Shown piece after piece: positions 1 to 7,688 of a stretch of 61,411 nucleotides of DNA; the stretch's first letter is position 1; every line of letters starts with the position of its first letter. Under the pieces are notes generated by a model. That model was not told the DNA's origin. It saw nothing but the letters and a program-made list of their open reading frames with translations, and did not search any database. The position numbers and the translations under genes are program-made. The DNA is from Lachnospiraceae bacterium UBA3273 (GTDB lineage: Bacteria > Bacillota > Clostridia > Lachnospirales > Lachnospiraceae). Location of the stretch: positions 25,621 to 87,031 of the forward strand of contig DEUB01000054.1 in the NCBI GenBank assembly GCA_002362385.1, given 5' to 3'.

Positions 1-125
1 AAGCAACTGCTCAAGCCAGCTTGGCAGTTGTTTCTCTGAATACTTGACTCTGCCCTTTACGCACATTATAGCACAAATTTACGGAAAAGTAGAAAGATTT
101 GGGAATTTAATTGATTTTTTATAAA
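1..125 (-). promoter_or_regulatory. Extended -10 promoter reading out of the window, with start of its leader
   Basis: On the minus strand TGCTATAAT (TATAAT at 65-70, TGC at 71-73) is an extended -10 element firing towards position 1. There is no good -35. The first ~57 nt of the transcript hold an imperfect hairpin (CAACTGC at 4-10 pairing with GCAGTTG at 23-29), but the gene it would serve lies beyond the window. The hairpin could instead terminate something; no gene is visible in these 125 bases. Confidence 0.4.
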
Positions 126-881
126 TCAGTCAAATAGTTCTAACTCTACGGGACAATGGTCGGAGCCTGTGATCTCTGTGTGGATCGCAGCATCCTTTAA
201 CCGCTCTTTCAGACATTCCGATACGATAAAATAGTCGATCCGCCACCCTGCATTTTTCTCCCTGGCACGGAATCTGTAGGACCACCAGGAATAGATATCC
301 GTTTTATCCGGATAGAAATAGCGGAAGGTGTCAATGAACCCGTTTTCCAACAGTCTGCCAAAAGCATTTCTTTCCTCGTCGGTAAATCCCGCGTTGCGCC
401 TGTTTGTCTTAGGATTTTTCAGGTCGATCTCTTTGTGGGCCACATTTAGATCCCCTGCAAATATAACCGGCTTTTTCTGCTCAAGTCCTTTTAGATAACA
501 TAAAAAAGCCTCTTCCCACTCCATGCGGTAGGAAAGCCTTTTCAATTCATTCTGGGAATTGGGCGTGTATACCGTTACGAAATAGAAATCCTCAAATTCC
601 AGGGTCAGGACCCTGCCTTCTTTGTCATGTTCTTCTATGCCGATCCCCTTTAAGACCTCTAAAGGTTCTTTTTTGCAAAAAACCGCCGTCCCCGAATATC
701 CTTTCTTCTCTGCATAATTAAAATACTGGTAATATCCGGGTAACTCAAGCGCAAGCTGCCCCTCCTGCATCTTTGTTTCCTGTACGCAGAATATATCCGC
801 ATCCAGTTCTTTAAAAACCTCCGTAAATCCCTTTTCCACACAGGCGCGCAGCCCGTTTACATTCCATGATACCAGTTTCAT
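126..881 (-). CDS. xth: Exodeoxyribonuclease III (AP endonuclease family)
   Basis: Cytosolic Mg-dependent nuclease of base-excision repair that cleaves at abasic sites and trims 3' ends. The 251-aa length is typical. Visible family residues: Asn7 and Asn9 in SWNVNG, Glu35 in QETK (metal ligand), a Tyr in VYTPNSQ near 105, the GDLN catalytic Asp/Asn near 143-145, and the C-terminal GSDHCPV with the catalytic His near residue 244. The start is preceded by AAAGGAAAAAGCAGG. It lies 90 bp downstream of hflX on the same strand and may share its transcript. The family assignment is secure; the split between exonuclease III and ExoA-type naming is not resolved. Confidence 0.93.
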   Translation of the reverse strand: MKLVSWNVNGLRACVEKGFTEVFKELDADIFCVQETKMQEGQLALELPGYYQYFNYAEKKGYSGTAVFCKKEPLEVLKGIGIEEHDKEGRVLTLEFEDFYFVTVYTPNSQNELKRLSYRMEWEEAFLCYLKGLEQKKPVIFAGDLNVAHKEIDLKNPKTNRRNAGFTDEERNAFGRLLENGFIDTFRYFYPDKTDIYSWWSYRFRAREKNAGWRIDYFIVSECLKERLKDAAIHTEITGSDHCPVELELFD

Positions 882-971
882 CCTGCTTTTTCCTTTCTTT
901 TCAGCCTGTATCGGCCATCTTCCTGAATCCGCCGGGCCATCCTGCCGCCCGTATCGGATATAAAATTCCCA

Positions 972-2237
972 TTATGGTTCGTTTTGCACATATTTTTTGT
1001 ATCTGCCTGCCATTTTCTCGTCCAATGCCGCCCTTACATAAATACCGGCTTCCCTGTATTCATAAGCCTTGATATACGCCTTTCCCGATAAATCGGAAAA
1101 CACGCCGCCTGCGGTATAGGGGATCATAAGTTCGTATTCCTTCCTCTTTCCAAAGAGATTTTTTTCAATGTGGGAAACCAGCTCTTCTATCCCGAGACCC
1201 TTTCCCGCCGCCATAAAGATATTATTTCCGGCAATCCTGGGATAATCTTCCTCTCCTGCCTTTAAATCCAGTTTATTAAATACGCATATGACAGGAATCT
1301 TTCCCGCCCCCAGCTCTTCTAAGGTCTTTTCCGTCACTTTCATATGCTCTCTGTAGGACTCGTCGGAATAATCAATGACATGTAAGAGAAGATCCGCATT
1401 TCTTACCTCTTCAAGAGTAGACCGGAAAGCCTTTATCAAGTTGTGGGGAAGCTCGTCGATAAAGCCTACCGTATCGGACAAAAGAAAGCTTTTGCCGCCT
1501 TCTCCCTCCATTTTCCGCACCGTCGTGTCCAAAGTGGCAAACAGCATGTCCTTTTCCAGCACTTTCTTTTCTTCTCCGCAGGTATACCGATCAATAAGGG
1601 CATTCATCACGGTGGATTTCCCCGCATTGGTATACCCGACCAGACTGACGGATGGAACGGCGCTTTTTAAGCGCTGCTTGCGCTGGGTCTCCCTGTCCTT
1701 TTCCACCCGGGCAAGCTCCCTTCTCAAAGCAGCCAGCCTTGCCTCTATATGCCGCCTGTCCAACTCCAGCTTTTTCTCGCCTGCCCCCTTGCTGCTCATG
1801 GAGCCGCTGGCGCCGCCCTGCCTGCTCAAAGCGTCGTGAAGCCCCACAAGCCTCGGCAGCATGTACTGCAGGGATGCAGTCTCTACCTGAAGCTTTGCTT
1901 CCCTGGTCCGCGCCCGCTTTGAAAATATTTCCAGAATAAGAGTGGTCCGGTCCATTACCGCCAGCTCCAGTTCCTTTTGCAGATTCCGAAGCTGCATGGG
2001 CGATAAGGCATTATCAAAAATAACAAGATCGGCACCTGACTCTGCCGCCAGCTGCCGTACCTGCTCTACTTTTCCTGTTCCGATATAAAACGCTTTATTG
2101 ACTGCAGATGCCCTCTGGCTCATGGCGCCGACCACTTCCATATCTGCCGCTTTGGCCAGTTCCTCTAGTTCTTCCATGGAACATGCAAAATTTCTGCCGT
2201 CATCCAGATCCAGTCCCGCTAAAATAACTCTTTCCAT
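972..2237 (-). CDS. hflX: GTPase HflX, ribosome-associated
   Basis: Ribosome-binding GTPase that in other bacteria splits stalled or hibernating 70S ribosomes under stress. The 421-aa protein shows the HflX N-terminal domain with the GTGK motif near residue 53, a long helical linker rich in Arg/Lys/Glu (about 150-190), then the G domain: P-loop GYTNAGKST near 200, DTVGF (G3) near 250, and NKLD (G4) near 317. A Gly/Ser-rich segment (QGGASGSMSSKGAGEKK) precedes the helical linker, as in the family. Upstream is 168 bp without an obvious terminator after the ABC-transporter operon; a weak AGAGGAAC site lies ahead of the ATG. Confidence 0.95.
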   Translation of the reverse strand: MERVILAGLDLDDGRNFACSMEELEELAKAADMEVVGAMSQRASAVNKAFYIGTGKVEQVRQLAAESGADLVIFDNALSPMQLRNLQKELELAVMDRTTLILEIFSKRARTREAKLQVETASLQYMLPRLVGLHDALSRQGGASGSMSSKGAGEKKLELDRRHIEARLAALRRELARVEKDRETQRKQRLKSAVPSVSLVGYTNAGKSTVMNALIDRYTCGEEKKVLEKDMLFATLDTTVRKMEGEGGKSFLLSDTVGFIDELPHNLIKAFRSTLEEVRNADLLLHVIDYSDESYREHMKVTEKTLEELGAGKIPVICVFNKLDLKAGEEDYPRIAGNNIFMAAGKGLGIEELVSHIEKNLFGKRKEYELMIPYTAGGVFSDLSGKAYIKAYEYREAGIYVRAALDEKMAGRYKKYVQNEP

Positions 2238-2405
2238 TTTGTAATAACCTGTTCCTCTTTATCCGCACAGATGCCTTTCATTTTTGCATCCGCTTCTCTA
2301 TTCTACAACGGCCTGAATCTGCATGCAATCCCTTTTTCAATTATCTTTACCCTGTTCTCCTTCTCTGCCGTTTTATCTGCTATCCGCTTTTGGGACTACC
2401 CTTTA

Positions 2406-3104
2406 TTATCCTCTGACTGCCTGTTTTCTTATGATCAGCCAGGAAACCGCTGAAAGCAAAATGACAAGTGCGGCTCCCATGACCGCCCAGCCCGTCATGG
2501 ATACGCCGACGATCCCGGCCATTACCTTTCTTATCATTTCCCCTATGACGCCGTTTTTATTCCCCGGCAAAAGACAGATGAGCATCCAGAGCGCCCACAT
2601 TACCCAAAATGCTTTTTTTCCGAAGCGCATGAGTATGCTGCCTGTAAATTCCCTGACAACCGCCAGCACGACGGCGAAAACCGGAATGATCCAGAGAAGC
2701 CATGGCCCCCACAGGATTTTCCCCTCTTCCGTATAAGATGCGTAAAAGGCTTTTAAAATACCGCCTTCTACAAGGCTGAGCACCCCGATGACCACAAGAC
2801 TTACCAGATTGAAACAGCATTCCGTTATGAGGTCGCATACAAAGAAGCTCTTTCTCGTCCTGCCAAGTCCCACATGCCAGTCAAAATAGTTTCCCATGCC
2901 AAACATTCCCATCATAACGGACACAAAACAGAATACGATCCACGCCATAACCGTTCCAAAGCGGAATACGGTATAATCCCCATCGCTGCCGCCTAAATAG
3001 GTCATAAGGGCAAGCAGAAGGCTTCCCAGCAAAAAGCTCCCCAGATTAAATGTGACGTAAAGAGCCAGCTCATCCAGTCTCAGCTTCATGGTTTTTATCA
3101 ACAT
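2406..3104 (-). CDS. Membrane protein, probable ABC-2-type transporter permease
   Basis: A 232-aa protein with about six hydrophobic segments (roughly residues 20-40, 50-68, 95-115, 130-155, 168-188, 200-222) and no enzymatic motif. It is the last gene of a four-gene set: GntR regulator, ATPase, and two membrane proteins, the usual layout of YtrA-type ABC modules. GGAGGAAATAGT precedes the ATG. The substrate cannot be read from sequence. It is called a permease from context and topology, not from a recognised motif. Confidence 0.7.
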   Translation of the reverse strand: MLIKTMKLRLDELALYVTFNLGSFLLGSLLLALMTYLGGSDGDYTVFRFGTVMAWIVFCFVSVMMGMFGMGNYFDWHVGLGRTRKSFFVCDLITECCFNLVSLVVIGVLSLVEGGILKAFYASYTEEGKILWGPWLLWIIPVFAVVLAVVREFTGSILMRFGKKAFWVMWALWMLICLLPGNKNGVIGEMIRKVMAGIVGVSMTGWAVMGAALVILLSAVSWLIIRKQAVRG

Positions 3105-3123
3105 ACTATTTCCTCCTTACCGG

Positions 3124-3762
3124 TCAATACACCATATATTTTCCCATATGTTTCCTTGCAAAACAGATACTTCCCGCCAGTACTGCCACTGCCAAAGCTC
3201 CCATCACAAACACTGCCGTTAGCGGAATCTCTCTAAGCAGGACCATCCAGAAATCCGCCTGACCTTCCGAAAAAAAGCTGAACGAGCAGGGGATCATGGT
3301 CAGAATATAACCGATTACCGTCAGGAACATCCCCAGCTTTTTCCTCTGATATACCATCACACCTGCCGTCTCTCCAAATCCCCACACAAACAGCATGTAA
3401 ATTCCTGATACGGCCAGAAATTTGATCCCGAGCTCCGGATAAAATGCAAAGACCATGACGGCTTCTATAAGCAGCCCCGTCAAAAGAAGCGCCGTATTCC
3501 TTATGAGGAGAACCTGAAAGATCCCCTTTCTGCTTATACCTGCACTCACATACATCCTGATCTGTGCCTGCCAGTCTTTTACACTGGTGCTCAAAAGACA
3601 TACTCCTACTACAAAACTTATGAGAAGGGCTGCATTCGCCACTGTATTGTAGAATAAATAAAACCATATCTGAAGGCCGGCCACAACAAGGAACCAAACC
3701 CAGATATCTTTAAAAACAAACATCAGATCGCACTTTAACAGACGCTTTGTTCCTTCTCTCAT
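3124..3762 (-). CDS. Membrane protein, probable ABC-2-type transporter permease
   Basis: A 212-aa polytopic membrane protein with about six hydrophobic segments spread over the whole length and a basic N-terminus. Its start overlaps the end of the ATPase gene by 4 bp (ATGA type), so the two are translationally coupled, and the second membrane protein follows after 19 bp. The two small permease-like proteins probably form the membrane part of one exporter with the adjacent ATPase. No specific family was recognised with certainty; the assignment is by context. Confidence 0.7.
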   Translation of the reverse strand: MREGTKRLLKCDLMFVFKDIWVWFLVVAGLQIWFYLFYNTVANAALLISFVVGVCLLSTSVKDWQAQIRMYVSAGISRKGIFQVLLIRNTALLLTGLLIEAVMVFAFYPELGIKFLAVSGIYMLFVWGFGETAGVMVYQRKKLGMFLTVIGYILTMIPCSFSFFSEGQADFWMVLLREIPLTAVFVMGALAVAVLAGSICFARKHMGKYMVY

Positions 3763-4637
3763 AGCTTTTCCTCCTTACCGCAAAGGGCTACAAATATATC
3801 CTGCAGATTCAAAGGACTTACCTCCACATCTTTTCCTTCCTTGTCAAAAGCCTCGCCCTTATCGAGCATCAGGGTAATTCCCTTGCTCCTGCCTATTTTT
3901 TCCGGATGGAAAGCCTTTTTCCCTTTTGCGATCTCATCCACGTCTTCAGCCCTGCCGCTGACATGGATACAGCGTGAGAGAAGTTCCTCGGTATTTTCCT
4001 TCAGCATGATCTTCCCTTTATTTAAGAAAAGAACCTCTTCAAACACATCCGACGCCTCTTCGATGATATGGGTGGAGATCACAAAGGTCCTTCCGCTTTC
4101 ACTGTACTCATCTAACAGGATCCTGTAGAAATTCTCCCGCGCTACCACATCAAGCCCTGCCGCCGGTTCATCCAAAAATGTATATTTTGCTTTGCTTGCC
4201 AGCGCCACGATAATGGTCACCATGGACTGCATACCCTTAGACAGCTTTATGAGCTTCTGCTTTTCATCCAGTTCAAACTCTTCCACCAGCCTGTCAGCCA
4301 TTTCCTTATCCCAGTAAGGGAAAAGCATTCCCGCCATCCTCAGATATTCTTTTACCTTCAGGGCGCTGGTGGTATTATTTGCCTCATTGATGATCTCCCT
4401 TGAAAAACAGATCTGATCCAGGGCCTTCTGGTTTTCCCATATCGTCTCCCCCGAAAGCAGCACTTCTCCCTTTGTAGCCGGATTCTGCGCACTGGCAATG
4501 GAAAGCATAGTTGTTTTTCCTGCGCCGTTTCTTCCTACCAGACCGTAAATCTTTCCCTCCTCAAGAGTCAGCTCCAAATCATCCAACACTGTTTTCTTTC
4601 CGTAACATTTTGTAATATTCTTCAATTCCAGACTCAT
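3759..4637 (-). CDS. ABC transporter ATP-binding protein
   Basis: A 292-aa cytosolic ATPase of the ABC-2/CcmA-like group. Walker A GRNGAGKTT near residue 36, a degenerate signature LSKGMQS near 132, Walker B FLDEPAAGLD near 155, and the switch His in ISTHI near 188 are all visible. The C-terminal ~80 residues form the accessory domain common in small exporter ATPases. The ATG starts right after the regulator's stop codon and overlaps nothing, while the following membrane gene overlaps by 4 bp. The signature is LSKGM rather than LSGGQ, common in YtrB-like ATPases. Confidence 0.92.
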   Translation of the reverse strand: MSLELKNITKCYGKKTVLDDLELTLEEGKIYGLVGRNGAGKTTMLSIASAQNPATKGEVLLSGETIWENQKALDQICFSREIINEANNTTSALKVKEYLRMAGMLFPYWDKEMADRLVEEFELDEKQKLIKLSKGMQSMVTIIVALASKAKYTFLDEPAAGLDVVARENFYRILLDEYSESGRTFVISTHIIEEASDVFEEVLFLNKGKIMLKENTEELLSRCIHVSGRAEDVDEIAKGKKAFHPEKIGRSKGITLMLDKGEAFDKEGKDVEVSPLNLQDIFVALCGKEEKL

Positions 4638-5000
4638 TTATCTTTCCTCCTCTATCATATGAATCAGTTCCGCCTTGCCGATCCCTAAGCTTTTTGCCTC
4701 CTTAAGCAGGCTTTTGACAAATCTCTCATAAAACTCCGCTTTTCTTCCCTCTTTGATCCGTTCCTTCGCTCCGCTCTCCACAAACATACCTACGCCTCTT
4801 TTCTTATACAAAATACCCTTATCAACCAACAGATTGATGCCCTTGGCCGCCGTTGCCGGATTGATCACATACAGCTTTGCCAGCTCATTGGTGCTCGGCG
4901 CCCGCTCCTCTTCCAGGATCACATCCCTTAAAATATCATTCTCTATCATCTCTGCGATCTGAATATAAATCGACTTCTCCTGGGTCAAAATCTCCTTCAC
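4638..5000 (-). CDS. GntR-family regulator, YtrA type
   Basis: A 120-aa repressor-type protein: winged helix-turn-helix with the GntR signature (IYIQIAEMIENDIL, then APSTNELAKLYVINPATAAKGI at about 35-57), and only a short dimerisation tail, which places it in the YtrA subfamily that controls ABC exporters. The start is GTG at 5000, preceded by GGAGGAAGAAATAC. It heads the operon with the ATPase and two membrane genes. A promoter and a near-palindromic site immediately upstream suggest autorepression, relieved by an unknown ligand, often an antibiotic or envelope stress in this family. Confidence 0.9.
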   Translation of the reverse strand: MKEILTQEKSIYIQIAEMIENDILRDVILEEERAPSTNELAKLYVINPATAAKGINLLVDKGILYKKRGVGMFVESGAKERIKEGRKAEFYERFVKSLLKEAKSLGIGKAELIHMIEEER

Positions 5001-5111
5001 GTATTTCTTCCTCCTTCCTTACCTTCTTTACAAGTTTTCCTAAACCGGTTCCCGTTCTCTTATTTAAATCCTCCCCATCCGTCAGCTGCCCCACCTCATT
5101 CGTTCTATACT

Positions 5112-5129
5112 TAATTACTTATGTAACTA
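5112..5129 (-). promoter_or_regulatory. Candidate GntR/YtrA operator
   Basis: Minus-strand TAGTTAC-ATAA-GTAATTA is an imperfect palindrome with the GTWAC-type half-sites seen for YtrA-like regulators. It lies directly downstream of the -10 box, covering the expected transcription start, where a bound repressor would block initiation. Function is inferred. Confidence 0.55.
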
Positions 5130-5158
5130 ACCATACCACCAACAAACTATTCTGTCAA
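5130..5158 (-). promoter_or_regulatory. Sigma-A type promoter of the GntR/ABC operon
   Basis: Minus strand: -35 TTGACA at 5153-5158, 17-bp spacer, -10 TATGGT at 5130-5135. The consensus -35 with a weaker -10 sits ~130 bp upstream of the GTG start of the regulator. Confidence 0.65.
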
Positions 5159-5268
5159 TCCCCCACAAGACATTTTTTAACCCGTTTTTTTAATATATCC
5201 CCAAAAATACTAACCGATCCTTTTAATCCCACCTACATACATCCCCCGGCTCCTCCCTGCCGCACCGC

Positions 5269-5604
5269 CGGGAAAGCGGTCTTTTCTAAAGCACGGTAAA
5301 CGGGCATAAAACCCCGCAGACCGGTAGTATAAAAGCTTTCTGTTTTTGCAGGCACCCACTGTAAATTGTGATTTTTCTTACAGTCTGCCCACACCAAAGG
5401 GGGAATTGCCACGGATGGCAATTCAGCCGTCCTGCGGCATGGATGCCGCATTGACGGCGCACCCGGGCGCTGCCGCCGCCCCTTGGCAGACTGTTAGAAA
5501 AACCACAATTTACAGTCTGCCTGCGAAAAACAGAAAACTTTTATACCACCGGTCTGCGGGGTTTTATGCCCGTTTACCGTGCTTGCGTAAATACCGCTCT
5601 CCCG
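5269..5604 (-). repeat. Long inverted repeat 1 (336 bp hairpin element)
   Basis: Left arm 5269-5389 and right arm 5485-5604 are inverted copies, including a 37-bp perfect core (left copy starts AAGCACGG and ends GACCGGT). The ~95-nt interior holds two further hairpins: GAATTGCC...GGCAATTC (5403-5424) and the GC-rich GCGGCAT-GG-ATGCCGC (5434-5449), itself enclosed by GCCGTC/GACGGC. The four transition differences between arms (for example A/G at the AGCGG and GGTNGTA positions) pair as G.U only in the minus-strand RNA. On that strand the element starts 12 nt after the stop codon of the lipoprotein gene. No gene, target duplication or transposase is seen. It occupies most of the 616-bp gap between 5001 and 5616. 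Confidence 0.85.
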
Positions 5605-5616
5605 TCACACACCAAT

Positions 5617-6528
5617 CTACTTAAGCCCTACGCTGCTATAAGGCACTTCCGCCTCAATATATCCGAAAACATACGCCGCCAGCACATAAGGTTCAAAATA
5701 AAATACCGTACCGCTTTCCGTCAGATAGAAATCCTCATTATCAAAGGAAGCACCTTCTTTCACGTAATCCATGGCGTCCGCCCAGTAATCATCCGGCGAC
5801 TCCGCCATACGTGCCTCAAAAGCCGAGGTAAAAGCAGCCCCAAACTCATCCTCGCTTACGTCAAACAAATCCTCAGCCTCCAGCTCTTCCCCGCTTTTCA
5901 GATCATAGATCAGCGCTTTTCTAAAAGGCATTCCGTGAGCTCCGCCGCTGTATTCATAGCCTGAAAGCAGCAGACAGATCCTATTCTCATCCAGATAAGT
6001 CATTTCATAACCGATTTCCAAAGTATACGGCTCGGTCATATCCTCTCCGCCAGAAAGACCTTCTGCCGTCTCATCCATTTCATCAAGCCGCTCTTCAAAA
6101 TACTCAAGGATATCCTCATTGATCTTCCCTGCTCCCGCGCTCCTCATGGTAAGCTGCGGGATCGTAAACTCAAGGCTTCCCAAAACCTCTGCCCCATCAG
6201 CGGGATAGTCCTTTTTAAATTCATAATATACAACTGCCGTGGTATTTTCATCCGCTATTCCCTTTTCAAGAGGAATGCGGGAAGTATTTTCAACCTTTGG
6301 AGCTTCCTGCTCCACAGGGGCTTCTTCCTTCTCATCCGATATTTCCGGCTCCATTACAGGCGCTTCCGGCTCGGGTTCCTGAATATCCTCCGGCGCGCTC
6401 ACATCCGTTTCCGGCACGTCCTCCATTACCGGCGTCTCTTTTTCAGGCTCTGTTTTGGCATTTGAACAGCCAGCTGCCAGTGACAAAATGGAAAACGATA
6501 ACAAAAGTGCCAAAATTTTCTTTTTCAT
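5617..6528 (-). CDS. Lipoprotein with DUF4163/DUF3298 (RsiV-like) domains
   Basis: A 303-aa secreted lipoprotein: lysine-rich N-terminus, hydrophobic core and lipobox LAAGC with the lipidated Cys at 21, then a Glu/Pro-rich spacer to about residue 75, then a C-terminal globular region typical of the DUF4163 and DUF3298 pair (YSGGAHG motif, EDLFD motif) seen in PdaC and RsiV. The ATG at 6528 is chosen because GAGGAGG lies 8 nt upstream; an in-frame TTG at 6534 is too close to that site. It probably sits on the outer face of the membrane; no catalytic residues are identifiable. A long inverted repeat begins 12 nt after its stop codon. Confidence 0.85.
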   Translation of the reverse strand: MKKKILALLLSFSILSLAAGCSNAKTEPEKETPVMEDVPETDVSAPEDIQEPEPEAPVMEPEISDEKEEAPVEQEAPKVENTSRIPLEKGIADENTTAVVYYEFKKDYPADGAEVLGSLEFTIPQLTMRSAGAGKINEDILEYFEERLDEMDETAEGLSGGEDMTEPYTLEIGYEMTYLDENRICLLLSGYEYSGGAHGMPFRKALIYDLKSGEELEAEDLFDVSEDEFGAAFTSAFEARMAESPDDYWADAMDYVKEGASFDNEDFYLTESGTVFYFEPYVLAAYVFGYIEAEVPYSSVGLK

Positions 6529-6548
6529 AAACAATTCCTCCTCAAAAT

Positions 6549-6603
6549 GCGGCCAGACACAAAAGAATCTTTCAAAACCGACTTTTCTTTCGTATTTGGC
6601 CGC
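6549..6603 (-). terminator. Hairpin between ybjQ-like gene and lipoprotein gene
   Basis: GCGGCCA (6549-6555) pairs with TGGCCGC (6597-6603) around a loop with an internal AAAGAA/TTCTTT pairing. On the minus strand it is followed by ATTTTGAGGAGG, so it abuts the ribosome binding site of the lipoprotein gene. It could terminate the MerR/YbjQ transcript or act as a leader structure. Confidence 0.4.
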
Positions 6604-6632
6604 ACTATTTGCCTTATTTCTTTTGTCCGTCC

Positions 6633-6950
6633 TTATTCTACCACATATTTTACGGCAGTTCCATAGGCAATGATTTCCGCCGCGCCCTGCATAACGGATG
6701 AAGAAGCATAGCGTATATTGATAACGGCGTCCGCTCCCAGCTTTTCCGCTTCATCCACCATACGCTTTACAGCGATCTGCCGGGCCTGGTTCAGCATCTC
6801 CGTATAGCCCACGATCTCTCCGCCTACCAGGGTCTTCAGCCCTGCCATAATATCCTTTCCCATGTTTTTTGACATGACCACGTTTCCCTTTACGATTTCC
6901 AAAACCTCTAATTCCCTCCCGGGAATATAATCAATATTTAGCAGCTTCAT
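6633..6950 (-). CDS. YbjQ/UPF0145 family protein
   Basis: A 105-aa protein of the YbjQ family (putative heavy-metal-binding domain, pentameric in known structures). The family pattern is visible: IVKGNVV near residue 21, GGEIVGYTEML near 46, then EKLGADAVINIRY near 73. The ATG at 6950 is used because AAGGAGGAGAGG sits just upstream; an ATG at 6968 would place that site inside the gene. It overlaps the preceding MerR gene by 20 bp, so the two are coupled. Biochemical role is unknown for the family; here the pairing with a membrane-anchored MerR regulator suggests a stress-response partner. Confidence 0.88.
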   Translation of the reverse strand: MKLLNIDYIPGRELEVLEIVKGNVVMSKNMGKDIMAGLKTLVGGEIVGYTEMLNQARQIAVKRMVDEAEKLGADAVINIRYASSSVMQGAAEIIAYGTAVKYVVE

Positions 6951-7578
6951 TTTCCTCTCCTCCTTCAATTTCCTTCAATCTTTCCCTCATTACCGCGACA
7001 GTCCCTAAGATAAATGCAAACGGAATCAGCCACAAGAATATCATGAGGAAGATGGGCGGGGCTCCATCAGGTTCCGTCAGATATGCCCATGTCGTCAGAA
7101 TTTCAATAAATACCATAAGGCCGATAAAGAGCATCCCCGCCACGATGGAATACCGTTTCTTTTTTTTATCCTGTTCGCTTACATTCATAAACCTCACTCC
7201 TTCCTGCTCCATTTCTCCTATCCTCTCCAGACAGGCTGATGCGTCCAGGGTATCATATGAAACATCTTCTTTGGAGATCATCCGGCACAGTTCGCCGATC
7301 CTTTGCAGATTCTTTTCCTCCCGCTCCAATGTGATCAGATGTCTTTTTAAAGCATCCTCTAAGGTCAGCCTTTTGCTTTGGATCATCTTGATCTCTTCAA
7401 TAGGCAGGGAAAGCTTCCGCAGGAATTTTATTTTTAATAATATTTCCACATCCCTCTCGGAGTAATCCCGGTATCCGTTTTCCTTATTTCTTTCCGGATG
7501 CAGCAGCCCTTCCTGCTCATAAAAACGGATGCTCTTTTTGGTGATCTGCACCCTTTTCTCCACCTCGTTGATCTTCAT
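6931..7578 (-). CDS. MerR-family regulator with membrane anchor
   Basis: A 215-aa protein. Residues 1-70 form the MerR winged helix (KSIRFYEQEGLL, then NGYRDYSERDVEILLKI), followed by a dimerisation helix to about 120. Instead of a ligand pocket, the C-terminal part carries two hydrophobic segments (about 147-167 and 177-197) and a charged tail, implying a membrane-tethered transcription factor. It has no cysteine pair typical of metal-sensing MerR members. GGAGG precedes the ATG, and its own promoter has a 19-bp spacer filled by a palindrome, as expected for MerR autoregulation. Co-transcribed with the ybjQ-like gene. Confidence 0.88.
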   Translation of the reverse strand: MKINEVEKRVQITKKSIRFYEQEGLLHPERNKENGYRDYSERDVEILLKIKFLRKLSLPIEEIKMIQSKRLTLEDALKRHLITLEREEKNLQRIGELCRMISKEDVSYDTLDASACLERIGEMEQEGVRFMNVSEQDKKKKRYSIVAGMLFIGLMVFIEILTTWAYLTEPDGAPPIFLMIFLWLIPFAFILGTVAVMRERLKEIEGGEENEAAKY

Positions 7579-7606
7579 AAAATTACCTCCGGCTCTTTTC
7601 TCTTCA

Positions 7607-7637
7607 AAAATACACCTTCCACCTGGTGGAAGGTCAA
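7607..7637 (-). promoter_or_regulatory. MerR-type promoter with 19-bp spacer and palindromic operator
   Basis: Minus strand: -35 TTGACC (7632-7637), exactly 19 bp spacer, -10 TATTTT (7607-7612). The spacer is almost entirely a perfect 10-1-10 palindrome centred on 7624, with half-site ACCTTCCACC (plus strand, 7614-7623). This is the classical architecture by which MerR proteins untwist over-long spacers. It lies 28 bp before the start of the MerR gene, so autoregulation is likely. Confidence 0.85.
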
Positions 7638-7688
7638 TACTTTCGCTGGATATCGGAAATGTTTATCCCACCTTAGAGCGGCAGGGAC

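Noticed and set aside
1..60. T-box or known riboswitch at the left edge
   Set aside because: Only a 7-bp hairpin is visible; none of the conserved T-box or riboswitch segments can be seen, and the region is cut by the window edge.
5269..5604. Long repeat as an invertible DNA switch
   Set aside because: Invertible switches have short, exact ends around a promoter or gene; here the arms are long and the interior (95 bp) holds neither a recognisable promoter nor an open frame, and no recombinase is nearby.
5233..5624. Reading frames on both strands inside long repeat 1 (5233-5451 minus, 5346-5624 plus)
   Set aside because: They exist only because the palindrome reads open both ways; the translated ends are mirror images and match no known protein style.
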